A stretch of 64,000 nucleotides of DNA from positions 124,001 through 188,000 of the forward strand of contig CALXKL010000001.1 of assembly GCA_944388965.1 (NCBI GenBank), in the 5' to 3' direction. Positions 35,147-43,862 of the stretch are shown one piece after another. Source of the stretch: an uncultured Spirochaetales bacterium (GTDB lineage Bacteria > Spirochaetota > Spirochaetia > Sphaerochaetales > Sphaerochaetaceae). How positions within the stretch are numbered: the stretch's first letter is position 1; each line of letters begins with the position of its first letter. The notes below the pieces were generated by a model. That model saw nothing but the letters and a program-made list of their open reading frames with translations. It ran no database searches and had not been told where the DNA came from. Position numbers and translations under genes: made by a program.

Positions 35147-35709
35147 AGGGGACGTTCACGAAACACTACGACGGCAGGGCGGTGCTCGACGGCTTCACGC
35201 TCGACATACATGAGGGGGACATCGTGCGCATCATGGCCCCATCGGGAGGAGGGAAGACGACGCTGCTGCGTCTCGTGTCCGGACTCGAGGAGAACGAATG
35301 CGGCCTTGGAAACGACTTTGCGAGGCACACGTTCTCCTGGGTGTTCCAGGAGGACCGGCTCACAGACAGCATGAGCGGCCTGTCCAATATACGTCTTGCC
35401 ACCCGTGGCAAGGTCGACCGGGCGACCATACTCTGTGCATTCGAGGAGCTGGGACTCGACGATCCTTCAAAGCGGGTCGACGAGTGCTCCGGCGGAATGA
35501 AGAGACGTATGGCACTGATCCGCGCGATGCTGGACGATGGTGATGTCATCATCCTGGACGAGCCGTTCACCGGCCTTGACAGCGATGCCCGCGCCCTTGC
35601 CTGCCGATTCATAGAGCATCACCGTCATGGCAGGACACTTCTGCTTGTCAGCCATGAGGAGGATGTGCTACCCATTCATGTCGACAGGACCGTGAGCCTT
35701 CTTCCGTGA
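35143..35709 (+). CDS. ABC importer ATP-binding protein, short form
   Basis: 188 residues, shorter than the usual 240-260 of SsuB/TauB proteins. It has Walker A APSGGGKTT, Q-loop FQEDRLTDSM, signature ECSGGMKRRMALIRAM, Walker B VIILDEPFTGLD and switch VSHEED. The length is saved by loss of the C-terminal helices and shortening between the Walker A and Q-loop. The ATG overlaps the permease stop (ATGA). It completes the importer begun at 33427. Confidence 0.9.
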   Translation: MKGTFTKHYDGRAVLDGFTLDIHEGDIVRIMAPSGGGKTTLLRLVSGLEENECGLGNDFARHTFSWVFQEDRLTDSMSGLSNIRLATRGKVDRATILCAFEELGLDDPSKRVDECSGGMKRRMALIRAMLDDGDVIILDEPFTGLDSDARALACRFIEHHRHGRTLLLVSHEEDVLPIHVDRTVSLLP

Positions 35710-35719
35710 AGGCGAATCG

Positions 35720-35734
35720 TGCTATGATTCCGGC
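35720..35734 (+). promoter_or_regulatory. Extended -10 promoter of pepF, leaderless type
   Basis: TGCTATGAT (extended -10, 35720-35728) ends 6 bases before the pepF ATG, so transcription should start at or next to the start codon. There is no Shine-Dalgarno site. Confidence 0.5.
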
Positions 35735-37462
35735 ATGATCGACAAGACACTTCCCTGCTGGGATCTCTCACCCGTATTCAGCTCTCCGGATGGAGATGAC
35801 TTCAGACAGGCTCTCTCATCCGTCAGCGACCTGTGTTCATCTCTCTCATCCCGTCTCTCGAAGGGCTGTTCCATCGCTTCAGTCCTTGACGACTACAACA
35901 GGCTGCTTGCGACATACGAGACGCTAGGCGCCTATTCCAGCTGTCTGCTGACGACGGACACGACCTGCGAGGCCTATGTGAAGGCGGTGACCGACGTCGA
36001 GTCGCACAGCGTCGCCATGGCGCAGGTCGAGAACCTCTTCCTCCAGAACCTCGTTGCACATGGGGACGAGATACACGGCGAAGGGCTCAGAGCGTACTCC
36101 TATGTCCTGGGCCACATGCTGGAGGACGCAAGACATCGCATGAGCCTTGCAGAGGAGACGCTTGCCGCCGATCTTGCCAGAAGCGGGTCGTCCGCCTTCG
36201 AGCGGTTGTTCGACACCATGACCAGCTCCATCGCCGACGAAGGCCGCACGCTCACCCAGCTGAGAGGCGATGCCACATCGCCTGACAGGGAGGTCAGGAG
36301 GTCGTCATATGAGCGGGAGAAACGCATCCTGGCACAGAACAGGGAGCCGATCGCCGCATGCCTTAATGCGATAAAGGGGACATGCCTGACGCTGGAAGGC
36401 CGCCAGGGCTGGACAGGTCCTCTGGAACACAGCATCTTCACCTCCCGCATTTCGATGGAGAGCCTCGAGGCCCTGATCGTCACGCTGGAGAACAACCTGG
36501 GCATGTTCAGAAGGTATTTCCGCACCAAGGCCAGGCTGCTGGGTATGGACGAGCTCGCCTGGTACGACATCAGCGCGCCGGTGAATGTGCCCGGCGTCCA
36601 GCCCAGGCAGTATTCCTTTGCCGATGCCAGGGACCTTGTCGTCAGGAGCTTCTCGTCCTTCAGCCCGCAGATGGGCGCTTTCGCAGACAGGGCCTTCGCG
36701 GACCACTGGATAGATGCACAGCCTCACAGCGGCAAGGTCGGAGGCGCCTACGATGTCGCATTCCCGCTTGTCGGACAGAGCCGGGTGCTGACCAACTTCA
36801 CCTTCGACTACTCGTCGGTATCGACGCTTGCCCATGAGCTCGGGCATGCCTACCATGACTCACAGGTCATGGCTCTTCCCTCCCTGTTGTATTCGTATCC
36901 GATGACGCTTGCCGAGACGGCCAGCATCTTCAGCGAGCAGATACTCTTCCAGGAGGTGCTGAAGACCTGCAGCGAGGCGGAGTCGATCCCCATCATCGAA
37001 AGCTTCGTCGCCGACGCCGCACAGGTATGTGTAGACATCCTCTCGCGCTATTACTTCGAGACCTCCCTGTTCGAGAGACGGAAGGAGGGGGAGGTCGGTG
37101 CAGAGGGCATGTGCGCACTGATGGCGGATGCACAGAATCGCAGCTATGGTGATGCGGTCGTCGACAAGCACGAGTACATGTGGGCGGTCAAGGGACACTA
37201 TTATTCCGTCGATTTCAGCTTCTACAACTACCCGTATGCATTCGGCCAGCTGTTCGCCCTAGGGCTGTTCGCCAGATCCTCCGGCGATGCCGGATTCGCG
37301 GACAGCTACAGGAAGCTGCTCTCGCTGACCGGAAGCATGAGCGCCGAGGAAGTGGCCTCAAGCGCCGGGATCGATATAAAAAAGACATCCTTCTGGCAGG
37401 AGGGCATGGACGTGATCGGTGGATACATAGAGAGGCTTGCAGACTTTGCAGACAAGATGTGA
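35735..37462 (+). CDS. pepF: M3-family oligoendopeptidase (PepF)
   Basis: 575 residues. The zinc motif HELGH is at 367-371 (TLAHELGHAYHD), followed by SIFSEQILFQ with a third-ligand Glu, as in family M3B. It lacks a signal peptide and should degrade short peptides in the cytoplasm. No ribosome binding site precedes the ATG; an extended -10 lies 6 bases upstream. Its 3' end overlaps the next gene. Confidence 0.93.
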   Translation: MIDKTLPCWDLSPVFSSPDGDDFRQALSSVSDLCSSLSSRLSKGCSIASVLDDYNRLLATYETLGAYSSCLLTTDTTCEAYVKAVTDVESHSVAMAQVENLFLQNLVAHGDEIHGEGLRAYSYVLGHMLEDARHRMSLAEETLAADLARSGSSAFERLFDTMTSSIADEGRTLTQLRGDATSPDREVRRSSYEREKRILAQNREPIAACLNAIKGTCLTLEGRQGWTGPLEHSIFTSRISMESLEALIVTLENNLGMFRRYFRTKARLLGMDELAWYDISAPVNVPGVQPRQYSFADARDLVVRSFSSFSPQMGAFADRAFADHWIDAQPHSGKVGGAYDVAFPLVGQSRVLTNFTFDYSSVSTLAHELGHAYHDSQVMALPSLLYSYPMTLAETASIFSEQILFQEVLKTCSEAESIPIIESFVADAAQVCVDILSRYYFETSLFERRKEGEVGAEGMCALMADAQNRSYGDAVVDKHEYMWAVKGHYYSVDFSFYNYPYAFGQLFALGLFARSSGDAGFADSYRKLLSLTGSMSAEEVASSAGIDIKKTSFWQEGMDVIGGYIERLADFADKM

Positions 37463-38579
37463 ACACCTCATCACAGGTGCCGTAGGCTGTGCCACGGTCA
37501 ATGGAAGATCGCTGCATCTTCCCGGACTCCTTCCAGGGGAGATGGGTGAATACCAGGCCCTATACGAGAGGCGCGGGCATCTCGAGGCGACGGATCTCCA
37601 CCGGATCGATTCGGCGCCGGAGCGCATCGTTTCGGACTGTCCGTATTCCGGCATCTGCGGAGGCTGCGACTTCGACTACGTGGATGAGGAGCACAGCGCG
37701 CTGTTCAAGAACGCAATCGTGAAGGCCAACATCGAGAAGTCCACGGGACGTGACATCTCGGATGTGATGATGGCGCCTCTATACGCATCGTCCTCCGGCT
37801 ACCGCTCGCGCTGCCGCATACATGTCAGCATGAAGGACAGGCGCATAGGCTTTCTTGCAAAGCGCAGCAACGAGCTTGTGGAGGTGGGCCGGTGCCCGAT
37901 GCTGACGCAGAGGCTGAACGACATCCTCGCAGATCCTAGAGGTCTGTTCACCAGGGCCCAGAGCCATCTGTTCTCAAGCGGGGTGAACCGCAAAACCGGC
38001 TTCGTGGAGCTTTCGCTCTTCGATGCGGATGACAAGGTGCTCATCGCAGGCGAGGAGGGGGTGAAGACAGTCGGACCATACCGCTTCCATCTGGGCGCCG
38101 GCGTGTTCTTCCAGTCCAATGCCGTGCTGCTTCCACGGCTCTTCGAGACCGTGAAGCGCAACGTCATGGGAAGCCGTGTCATGGACCTGTACAGCGGGGT
38201 GGGAACGTTCTCCACCATACTGGAAGGCGAAGGCCTTGAGGTCGTGGCCGTCGAACGGGACCGCCAGTGCCTCTCATTCGCCAGACGGAACGCCCCTTCG
38301 GCCAGGTTCTTCACCGATGATGTCGCACTGTGGTCGAAGAAGGCCAGGGGAGGAGTGGATACGGTCATCGTCGATCCTCCACGTACCGGACTGGGCCAGG
38401 CTGCCCATACGATCGCTTCCTGGTCGGCCGGCAGGGTGATATATGTATCGTGCAACAGCGCGACTCTCGCGAACGATCTGAGGGCTTTCGACGGTTACGA
38501 CATCAGGTTGGTACAGGTGATCGACTTCTACCCGGGAACCGGCCATGAGGAGAGTGTGGTCGTCATGGACAGGAGGTGA
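37437..38579 (+). CDS. SAM-dependent RNA uracil-5-methyltransferase (TrmA/RlmC/RlmD type)
   Basis: About 380 residues. The iron-sulfur cluster motif is CPYSGICGGCDF, the SAM site VMDLYSGVGTFSTI, the catalytic region IVDPPRTGLG and VIYVSCNSATLANDL with the nucleophile Cys, and the C-terminus IDFYPGTGHEESVVVM. It methylates C5 of a uracil in rRNA or tRNA; which one cannot be told. There is no TRAM domain at the N-terminus. The start is uncertain: TTG 37437 or 37446, both inside the end of pepF. Confidence 0.88.
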   Translation: MQTLQTRCEHLITGAVGCATVNGRSLHLPGLLPGEMGEYQALYERRGHLEATDLHRIDSAPERIVSDCPYSGICGGCDFDYVDEEHSALFKNAIVKANIEKSTGRDISDVMMAPLYASSSGYRSRCRIHVSMKDRRIGFLAKRSNELVEVGRCPMLTQRLNDILADPRGLFTRAQSHLFSSGVNRKTGFVELSLFDADDKVLIAGEEGVKTVGPYRFHLGAGVFFQSNAVLLPRLFETVKRNVMGSRVMDLYSGVGTFSTILEGEGLEVVAVERDRQCLSFARRNAPSARFFTDDVALWSKKARGGVDTVIVDPPRTGLGQAAHTIASWSAGRVIYVSCNSATLANDLRAFDGYDIRLVQVIDFYPGTGHEESVVVMDRR

Positions 38580-38582
38580 TTG

Positions 38583-39320
38583 ATGAAAAAGGTCATAGAG
38601 GTATGTCTGGACTCGGTGGAGTCCATCATGGCCGCCGAGAAGGGCGGAGCGGACAGGGTGGAGCTGTGCAGCGACCTGTTCGAAGGAGGCCTGTCGCCAT
38701 CGATAGGCATGGTGCGTGTCGCGAAGAGAATGACACATATACCGATCAACGCCATGGTCCGTCCCCGTGGCGGCGACTTCTGCTACAGCGATGTGGAGTT
38801 CGAGGTGATGTGTGCAGAGGTCGAGGCGTTCAAGGCCGAAGGTGTCAACGCCATAGTCTTCGGAATCCTCACTCCGGAGGGAGATGTCGACATGGAGCGC
38901 AGCCAGAGGATCGTGGAGCTTGCCAGGCCGCTTGCGGTGACATTCCATAGGGCATTCGACATGACGCGTGACCTCTCGAAGTCCCTCGAGGACCTCGTAT
39001 CGCTTGGGATAGAGCGCGTGCTGACCAGTGGTGGAGAGGCCTCTGTCGCCGAAGGTGCGGATACCCTCAAGGCCCTGGTGGAGCAGGCCGGAGACAGGAT
39101 AGTGGTAATGCCTGGCTGCGGTATCAAGGAACGCAACTTCAGAAAGCTCGATTCCATCATAGGAGCAAAGGAGTACCACATGTCGCTCAACGGGACATGC
39201 GAAAGCCGCATGCGCTTCCATCCCGGGCACATCTACATGGGCGGGATGCTGCGCCAGAGCGAGTTCACGCTTTCATGTACGGATGAAGAGAGGGTCAGGG
39301 CCGTCGTCTCGATGAGCTGA
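38583..39320 (+). CDS. cutC: CutC-family protein
   Basis: 245 residues of the CutC TIM-barrel family: VCLDSVESIMAAEKGGADRVELC, VRPRGGDFCYS, FHRAFDM and LTSGGEASVAEG are all conserved. It was first linked to copper homeostasis, but that role is doubtful and the reaction is unknown. ATG 38583 follows AGGAGGTGAT. Its last 26 bases overlap the end of rlmN on the opposite strand. Confidence 0.93.
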   Translation: MKKVIEVCLDSVESIMAAEKGGADRVELCSDLFEGGLSPSIGMVRVAKRMTHIPINAMVRPRGGDFCYSDVEFEVMCAEVEAFKAEGVNAIVFGILTPEGDVDMERSQRIVELARPLAVTFHRAFDMTRDLSKSLEDLVSLGIERVLTSGGEASVAEGADTLKALVEQAGDRIVVMPGCGIKERNFRKLDSIIGAKEYHMSLNGTCESRMRFHPGHIYMGGMLRQSEFTLSCTDEERVRAVVSMS

Positions 39321-40341
39321 CGGACGGCTCCCTCCTGCTGGATGTGGCAAGCTGGCCGCATGCACCGGAGATGCCTCTTCCCTTCGGCATCCTCAGCGTG
39401 TAGTTCACTCTCAGTCTGTCCAGCTGGGATGTGAAGGCGCGGATCTCCTGTGCATCAGGTGTCCTCCATTCCATGCCCTCGATGGGGTTCCATGGAATCA
39501 GGTTCACCACGGAAAACAGTCCCGCCGTGAAGGATGCCAGGTCCTTTGCGGCCTCGGGTGTGGTGTTTACTCCGCCCAGCATGCAGTATTCGAGCGTGAT
39601 TCTCTTGTCGCAGGTGTGCTGGAAGGCGATTAGCGCCTTCTTCAGCTCCGAGAGCGGGTAGGTCCTGTTGACGCGCATGATGCGGCTTCTGGTCTCGTCG
39701 TCCGCGCTGACGAGCGAGACGGCTAGCCTTATGCCGAGATCCAGCTCGCCAAGGCTTCTGATGCCCGGCACGAGACCGCATGTCGAGACCGTCATCTTCC
39801 TGTATGAGATGTTGAACAGCTTCGGGTTGTGGAAGTACGTGATGGCGCTCATAAGTGCACCCAGGTTGTGCAGCGGCTCGCCCATGCCCATGAAGACGAT
39901 GTGTCCGATTGTCGGATCGAGGGTGCGCAGATGCACCATCTGCTCCACGATCTCATAGTCCTTCAGGTTGCGCACAAGCCCCATGGTGCCTGTCTTGCAG
40001 AACGCACAGCCCATCGCACAGCCGACCTGGCTCGAGATGCAGGCCGTCTTGCGTCCTGTTCCATCAGACAGCATCACGCATTCTATCAGGGCCTTGTCCT
40101 CGAGCTGCACGAGGAGCTTGACGGCGCTCCTGTCGTCCTGTCTGTCGACGATATGGGAGGAGATGGTGCATATGTGCTCCTCCTTGAACCTGGTGCGGTC
40201 CTTGAGCGGAAGGTCGCTCATCCTGTCCCAGTCGGTGACGCCCTTGACCAGCCAGGCCATGACCTGGCGTGCCTGATAGGGCTTGTGGAGAGAGAGGAGG
40301 TCCATGATCTCCTCTTCGCTTCTTGCATACAGACTTGCCAT
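39295..40341 (-). CDS. rlmN: 23S rRNA (adenine-2503-C2)-methyltransferase RlmN
   Basis: 348 residues. A radical-SAM cluster motif CAMGCAFC follows SSQVGCAMGC. GMGEPLHN, STCGLVPGI, LAVSLVSADDETR, LEYCMLGGVN and RGISGACGQL, which holds the second catalytic Cys, complete the RlmN/Cfr pattern. It methylates A2503 of 23S rRNA and some tRNAs. The C-terminus has a short Ser/Arg-rich tail. There is no Shine-Dalgarno site; TGATATAAT lies 9 bases before the ATG. Confidence 0.95.
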   Translation of the reverse strand: MASLYARSEEEIMDLLSLHKPYQARQVMAWLVKGVTDWDRMSDLPLKDRTRFKEEHICTISSHIVDRQDDRSAVKLLVQLEDKALIECVMLSDGTGRKTACISSQVGCAMGCAFCKTGTMGLVRNLKDYEIVEQMVHLRTLDPTIGHIVFMGMGEPLHNLGALMSAITYFHNPKLFNISYRKMTVSTCGLVPGIRSLGELDLGIRLAVSLVSADDETRSRIMRVNRTYPLSELKKALIAFQHTCDKRITLEYCMLGGVNTTPEAAKDLASFTAGLFSVVNLIPWNPIEGMEWRTPDAQEIRAFTSQLDRLRVNYTLRMPKGRGISGACGQLATSSRREPSVSSSRRRP

Positions 40342-40359
40342 ACGTGCTGGATTATATCA
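40342..40359 (-). promoter_or_regulatory. Extended -10 promoter of rlmN, near-leaderless type
   Basis: On the minus strand TGATATAAT (perfect TATAAT at 40351-40356 with an upstream TG) ends 9 bases before the rlmN ATG. The predicted leader is only about 2 bases, and no ribosome binding site is present. Confidence 0.55.
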
Positions 40360-40484
40360 GAAGGGCGTGGCAGGGCAAAGAAGGGAGGACACTGGACCGT
40401 TCTTCACTCAAACTACACATCATCCGCCGATTTTTTCCTTTTCCAGGTGTAACTTCAGCGATCAGGTATTACATTATTGGTATG

Positions 40485-40509
40485 GACCGTTCTCCTGTGG
40501 AGTACGGTC
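40485..40509 (+). other. 5' leader hairpin next to the ribosome binding site
   Basis: GACCGT/ACGGTC and CTCC/GGAG form a near-perfect stem with a 3-base loop, ending directly before the GAGGAG ribosome binding site (40510-40515) of the barrel protein gene. It may protect the mRNA or tune translation. The rest of the 180-base gap after rlmN holds no other feature I can support. Confidence 0.5.
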
Positions 40510-40522
40510 GAGGAGTAATCAA

Positions 40523-41035
40523 ATGAAGAAGAGACTTGTCATTCTTGCACTTGCACTTGTGATGATCGTCACTCCGGTATTCGCAATCGGAGGAGTCGCT
40601 GAAGACGATACGGTCGGCGTCGGCCTCAACCTCGGAACCAACACAGGCGTCGCCCTGCGTTTCGGACTGGGCGACTTCGACATCCTGTCCAACCTGGGCT
40701 TCAGCATGCTCAGGGCATTCGAAGGCGACTTCGGCATGTCCGGCGACGTGGCCTTCAGCTGGAACTACTACACGATCGACGGCGGTCGTGGTCTGGAGTT
40801 CCCGCTCACGCTCGGTGTCGGAGCCAATGTCGACATCGACTTCTCGAACGACTTCAACACCGACTTCGCGATTCTCTTCCCGATCGGAATCGAGTACAAC
40901 TTCGCGCAGCTGAACAGCGATGTGCCCATAACGGTGTACTTCCGCTTCGCGCCCGGCTTCTCGATTATCCAGAACAGCAAGGCGGACGTCGGCTTCGCCT
41001 ACGGAGTCTATCTTGGAGCCATGTGGAACTTCTGA
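40523..41035 (+). CDS. Small exported beta-barrel-type protein
   Basis: 170 residues with a signal peptide (about 1-20, ending PVFA). The mature part is a run of amphipathic beta strands rich in Gly, Phe and Asp (VGVGLNLGTNTGVALRFG; FPLTLGVGANVDIDFSN), ending in an aromatic residue (MWNF), as in outer membrane barrels of 8-10 strands. Function is unknown. GAGGAG lies 7 bases upstream. A longer frame starting at 40283 is rejected because it has no signal peptide or binding site. Confidence 0.8.
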   Translation: MKKRLVILALALVMIVTPVFAIGGVAEDDTVGVGLNLGTNTGVALRFGLGDFDILSNLGFSMLRAFEGDFGMSGDVAFSWNYYTIDGGRGLEFPLTLGVGANVDIDFSNDFNTDFAILFPIGIEYNFAQLNSDVPITVYFRFAPGFSIIQNSKADVGFAYGVYLGAMWNF

Positions 41036-41061
41036 GACCGGATGACATGCGCAATGAGTGG

Positions 41062-41085
41062 AAAGACAGCCTTCGTGCTGTCTTT
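41062..41085 (+). terminator. Intrinsic terminator after the barrel protein gene
   Basis: AAAGACAGC/GCTGTCTTT is a perfect 9-bp stem with a CTTCGT loop, followed by a T-rich CTCTTTGT. It lies 26 bases after the stop. Confidence 0.7.
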
Positions 41086-41118
41086 CTCTTTGTCGGCCGT
41101 TGATGTAGTCTTTCTGGC

Positions 41119-41898
41119 ATGGACAGTACGATCAAGGCCATATTCTTCGACATCGACCATACTCTGTATTCCCATAGTGCCAAGAGGATTCCCGCTTCCA
41201 CATGGGATGCCCTGAAGGCTCTGAGAGAGAAGGGCATCATGCTCTTCATCGCAAGCGGCAGACAGTACAAGGAGATGTTCATCCTCGACGAGGACTGGGA
41301 CTTCTTCGACGGCTATGTGACGCTCAACGGAACCGTGGTCCTGGACGCCGAGGGACGGATGCTGGCATCGTTCCCTCTCGACGAGGCGGCGAGGGCAAGT
41401 GCCGTGAGGCTGTTCGAGAGCCGGACGGTTCCTCTGATCGTGGTCGAGAAGGACAGGCTGTATGCGAACATGTACGACGAGAACGTGTATCTTGCCCAGA
41501 AGAGGATAAGCACACCGCTGCCCGAGATACAGGACCTGGGCGACGAGCCGATATACCAGCTGATCTTCTACGCCACGAGAGAGCATGAGGCCGACATAAT
41601 GGACCTGCTCGACGGATGCGTCGCCAACAGATGGAACGAATACGCCTTCGACGTGATCCGAAGCGATGCAGGCAAGGACAAGGGCATACTCGCGGCTCTG
41701 GAGCATTACGGCCTGAAGAAGGACGAGTGCATGGTCTTCGGCGACGGCGACAACGACATATCGATGCTGTCCGCATTCCGCAATTCCGTCGCGATGGGCA
41801 ATGGAACCGAAGGAGCAAGGGCCGCCGCATCCTTCGTCACGAAGGATATCGACGAAGGCGGTGTGCCATACGCTCTGGAGCATTTCGGACTGCTGTGA
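41119..41898 (+). CDS. HAD-superfamily Cof-type phosphatase
   Basis: 259 residues. FFDIDHTLY holds the nucleophile Asp11 and Asp13. ASGRQ is motif II and GDGDNDISML motif IV. The large cap domain between them (about 85-185) marks the Cof/IIB group, which removes phosphate from small sugar or cofactor phosphates. There is no Shine-Dalgarno site; TAGTCT ends 7 bases before the ATG. Confidence 0.9.
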   Translation: MDSTIKAIFFDIDHTLYSHSAKRIPASTWDALKALREKGIMLFIASGRQYKEMFILDEDWDFFDGYVTLNGTVVLDAEGRMLASFPLDEAARASAVRLFESRTVPLIVVEKDRLYANMYDENVYLAQKRISTPLPEIQDLGDEPIYQLIFYATREHEADIMDLLDGCVANRWNEYAFDVIRSDAGKDKGILAALEHYGLKKDECMVFGDGDNDISMLSAFRNSVAMGNGTEGARAAASFVTKDIDEGGVPYALEHFGLL

Positions 41899-41909
41899 GG
41901 ACAATCGGA

Positions 41910-42422
41910 TCATTTGCGTTTTCGGCTGCTCTTGATTTCTCCTTGACGCAGAATCTCCCATTCCATGTCAGCCTTTCGGCTCCATAACCTGGCGAAGTTG
42001 AATCCACAGCTTTTCAGGAGACTGTGGACATTGCTGGCATGGATGAGATCGTGCTTGAAGTTCTTGTTGCTCCTGCTTCCTGTAATCTGTCGTATCTCCT
42101 TGAGCGAGCATGAATATATGAGCTCGTCTTCAAGATTCCTGCACTGGGGAATCACAATCACCTCGACATCTGTAGTCATTCTTTCGATTGCCACGATGTT
42201 CTCTCTTACAGTATGAGGCGTACCGGTATCGGTGTCGAAGATGAATACGACGCAGGTACCAGGTATCAGTGAGAACAGGAGGGACTGGGGAAAGCGCCTC
42301 TGGGATATGTTCAGGACCTTGATCCTTCCCGGTGGAAGAAGATGAAAATCCTGAATCAATGAACGTACAATGACTTCTTCGCATTGCCCCTCGACGAAGT
42401 ATATTGTCTTTCTGTCCTTCAT
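41910..42422 (-). CDS. TOPRIM-like protein, partner of the adjacent ATPase
   Basis: 170 residues, not a family I can name. The N-terminal IYFVEGQCEE (Glu11) and VVFIFDTDTGT (Asp63, Asp65) fit the Glu and Asp-x-Asp of a TOPRIM nuclease/primase fold. The C-terminal half (ELIYSCSLKEIRQITG...NFKHDLIHASNVHSLL) is helical and basic. The ATG overlaps the stop of the ATPase (TGATG), so the two proteins are made together. The arrangement matches ATPase-TOPRIM defence pairs such as AbiL/RloAB and PARIS, although this protein is shorter than those partners. A nuclease or tRNA/DNA-targeting effector is inferred. Confidence 0.72.
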   Translation of the reverse strand: MKDRKTIYFVEGQCEEVIVRSLIQDFHLLPPGRIKVLNISQRRFPQSLLFSLIPGTCVVFIFDTDTGTPHTVRENIVAIERMTTDVEVIVIPQCRNLEDELIYSCSLKEIRQITGSRSNKNFKHDLIHASNVHSLLKSCGFNFARLWSRKADMEWEILRQGEIKSSRKRK

Positions 42423-43507
42423 CAGTCCTCCAGATCGTCGAGATGGCAGTCATCTGGAATCACTCTGATGATATCGTTCTCAACTGCACGTCGCAGATTG
42501 GCTGAAGGCTTCTGGACATAGTCGTTGGCGTATAGCGCCTTTATTATTCCATTCTCTCTGACAAGAAACGTGTAGGCATGCTTTGGAAGATTCTCCTCCA
42601 GAACGGTTTCATTGTGAGTCGTGAAGAACAGCTGGTCATCCATTCCCAGCTTGGAGATCATGATGCCGAGAATCCGCTTCTCGATATATGAGTGGATGTA
42701 TGAGAAATGTTCATCGCAGTAGTAGAAGCCATACAGGCCATCGATGATTCCGGCAAGAAATCCTGCAATTGTGATGCCTTCCAACGTTCCGCTGGAGAAA
42801 CGTTCTGGTGCAGTGAGCTTTCCGTTCTGGAGAAGCACTTCTCTGCCATCCTTCTCGATGATGAAACTGGTGTCCTTCACTCCTTCCAGCAGACGTACAT
42901 CTGTAATGGATGGATCGAGTGTCATGAGTATTGCTCTTAGTGTTTTCAGCTGTGTCTCTTGACTACCTGATTGACCAATTCCCATTCGCTCATCCGGATA
43001 GGAGAATACCCATCCGGAGCTGTCAATTGCATTCAGTGTGTTGGAGAGATCGCAGTATGTTCTTCCTCTTGATTCAAGTCTTGTAACACAGGTCTGGTAG
43101 GAGTCACGGATTCTTATGACTTCGCTATCATATGAGAAGACATAACGGTTTCTTGCATTTGTGCTAGGCATGATGTCTAGAACCATTCTGTTGAGCTTGT
43201 ATTCACGATCCACGAAATCGAAAGTGAATGATGCCGGTCTGGTATTATCCCGGATGGATGCTTCAAGCTCGCCTGTACGCTTCGTCGTTATGAAGTTCAG
43301 GATGTTCATCATCGCCTTCCCAAGAGTCGTTTTTCCTGAAGCGTTCGAGCCGATGATGATGTTCACCTTTTTGTACCGGAAGTTCGGATACCTATGGAGA
43401 TGTTCACTCTCTATGGATGACTTGACTGTCTTCTTCGGATAGCTCATGTCGATTTCGAAGTCTTTGAAGGCATAGAGATTATCCAGTTTGACTTTCATTA
43501 CAATCAT
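42422..43507 (-). CDS. ABC-type AAA ATPase (OLD/RloA/AriA-like)
   Basis: 361 residues. Walker A GSNASGKTT (53-61), an ABC-like signature RFSSGTLEGI, Walker B FYYCDEHF and a switch His in FFTTHNE place it with AAA_15/AAA_21 ATPases of OLD, AbiL/RloA and PARIS type, not with transporters. The short insert between Walker A and the signature has no coiled coil. The gene is AT-richer than its neighbours. AGGAGG lies 9 bases before the ATG. It probably binds nucleic acid or a phage protein and controls the TOPRIM partner. Confidence 0.85.
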   Translation of the reverse strand: MIVMKVKLDNLYAFKDFEIDMSYPKKTVKSSIESEHLHRYPNFRYKKVNIIIGSNASGKTTLGKAMMNILNFITTKRTGELEASIRDNTRPASFTFDFVDREYKLNRMVLDIMPSTNARNRYVFSYDSEVIRIRDSYQTCVTRLESRGRTYCDLSNTLNAIDSSGWVFSYPDERMGIGQSGSQETQLKTLRAILMTLDPSITDVRLLEGVKDTSFIIEKDGREVLLQNGKLTAPERFSSGTLEGITIAGFLAGIIDGLYGFYYCDEHFSYIHSYIEKRILGIMISKLGMDDQLFFTTHNETVLEENLPKHAYTFLVRENGIIKALYANDYVQKPSANLRRAVENDIIRVIPDDCHLDDLED

Positions 43508-43526
43508 GATTTAAATCCTCCTTTAC

Positions 43527-43823
43527 ATGTATATTACTTCTATTTTTGGAAGTAATCAACACAAATCTGCAAATCCCAAACATGTCATGGATGCGTATAA
43601 TTCCTTGATTTACAAGAAGATATCAGCCATACACTTTAAAATGGGGGATGTTGAAAAATCAGAATCCAGGCTTTTGGAGCACTTCGGAATCATCGTGAAT
43701 CCAAGCAGGATGGATGTGAATTCCGCATTCAGCCAGAACCTGGACATAAGCGATGGACTGTTCCAGATTGCAAATGGAGAGGGAGGAAACGTGTTGCGGA
43801 ACCGGTTCGTATGCAGTGGATAG
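43527..43823 (+). CDS. Small hypothetical ORF in the AT-richer island
   Basis: 98 residues, no recognised domain, no signal peptide, no membrane helix, and no ribosome binding site (the bases before it are the complement of the ATPase site). It may be the remnant of a longer gene disrupted when the island formed, or not a gene at all. The only support is an open frame in a region of lower GC. Confidence 0.3.
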   Translation: MYITSIFGSNQHKSANPKHVMDAYNSLIYKKISAIHFKMGDVEKSESRLLEHFGIIVNPSRMDVNSAFSQNLDISDGLFQIANGEGGNVLRNRFVCSG

Positions 43824-43826
43824 CAA

Positions 43827-43858
43827 AAGACCTCATCCCATCTGCGGAATGAGGTCTT
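43827..43858 (-). terminator. Terminator of tRNA-Pro
   Basis: On the minus strand, just past the tRNA 3' end, AAGACCTCAT/ATGAGGTCTT forms a perfect 10-bp stem with a 12-base loop, ending in CTTTTGC. Confidence 0.75.
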
Positions 43859-43862
43859 GAAG

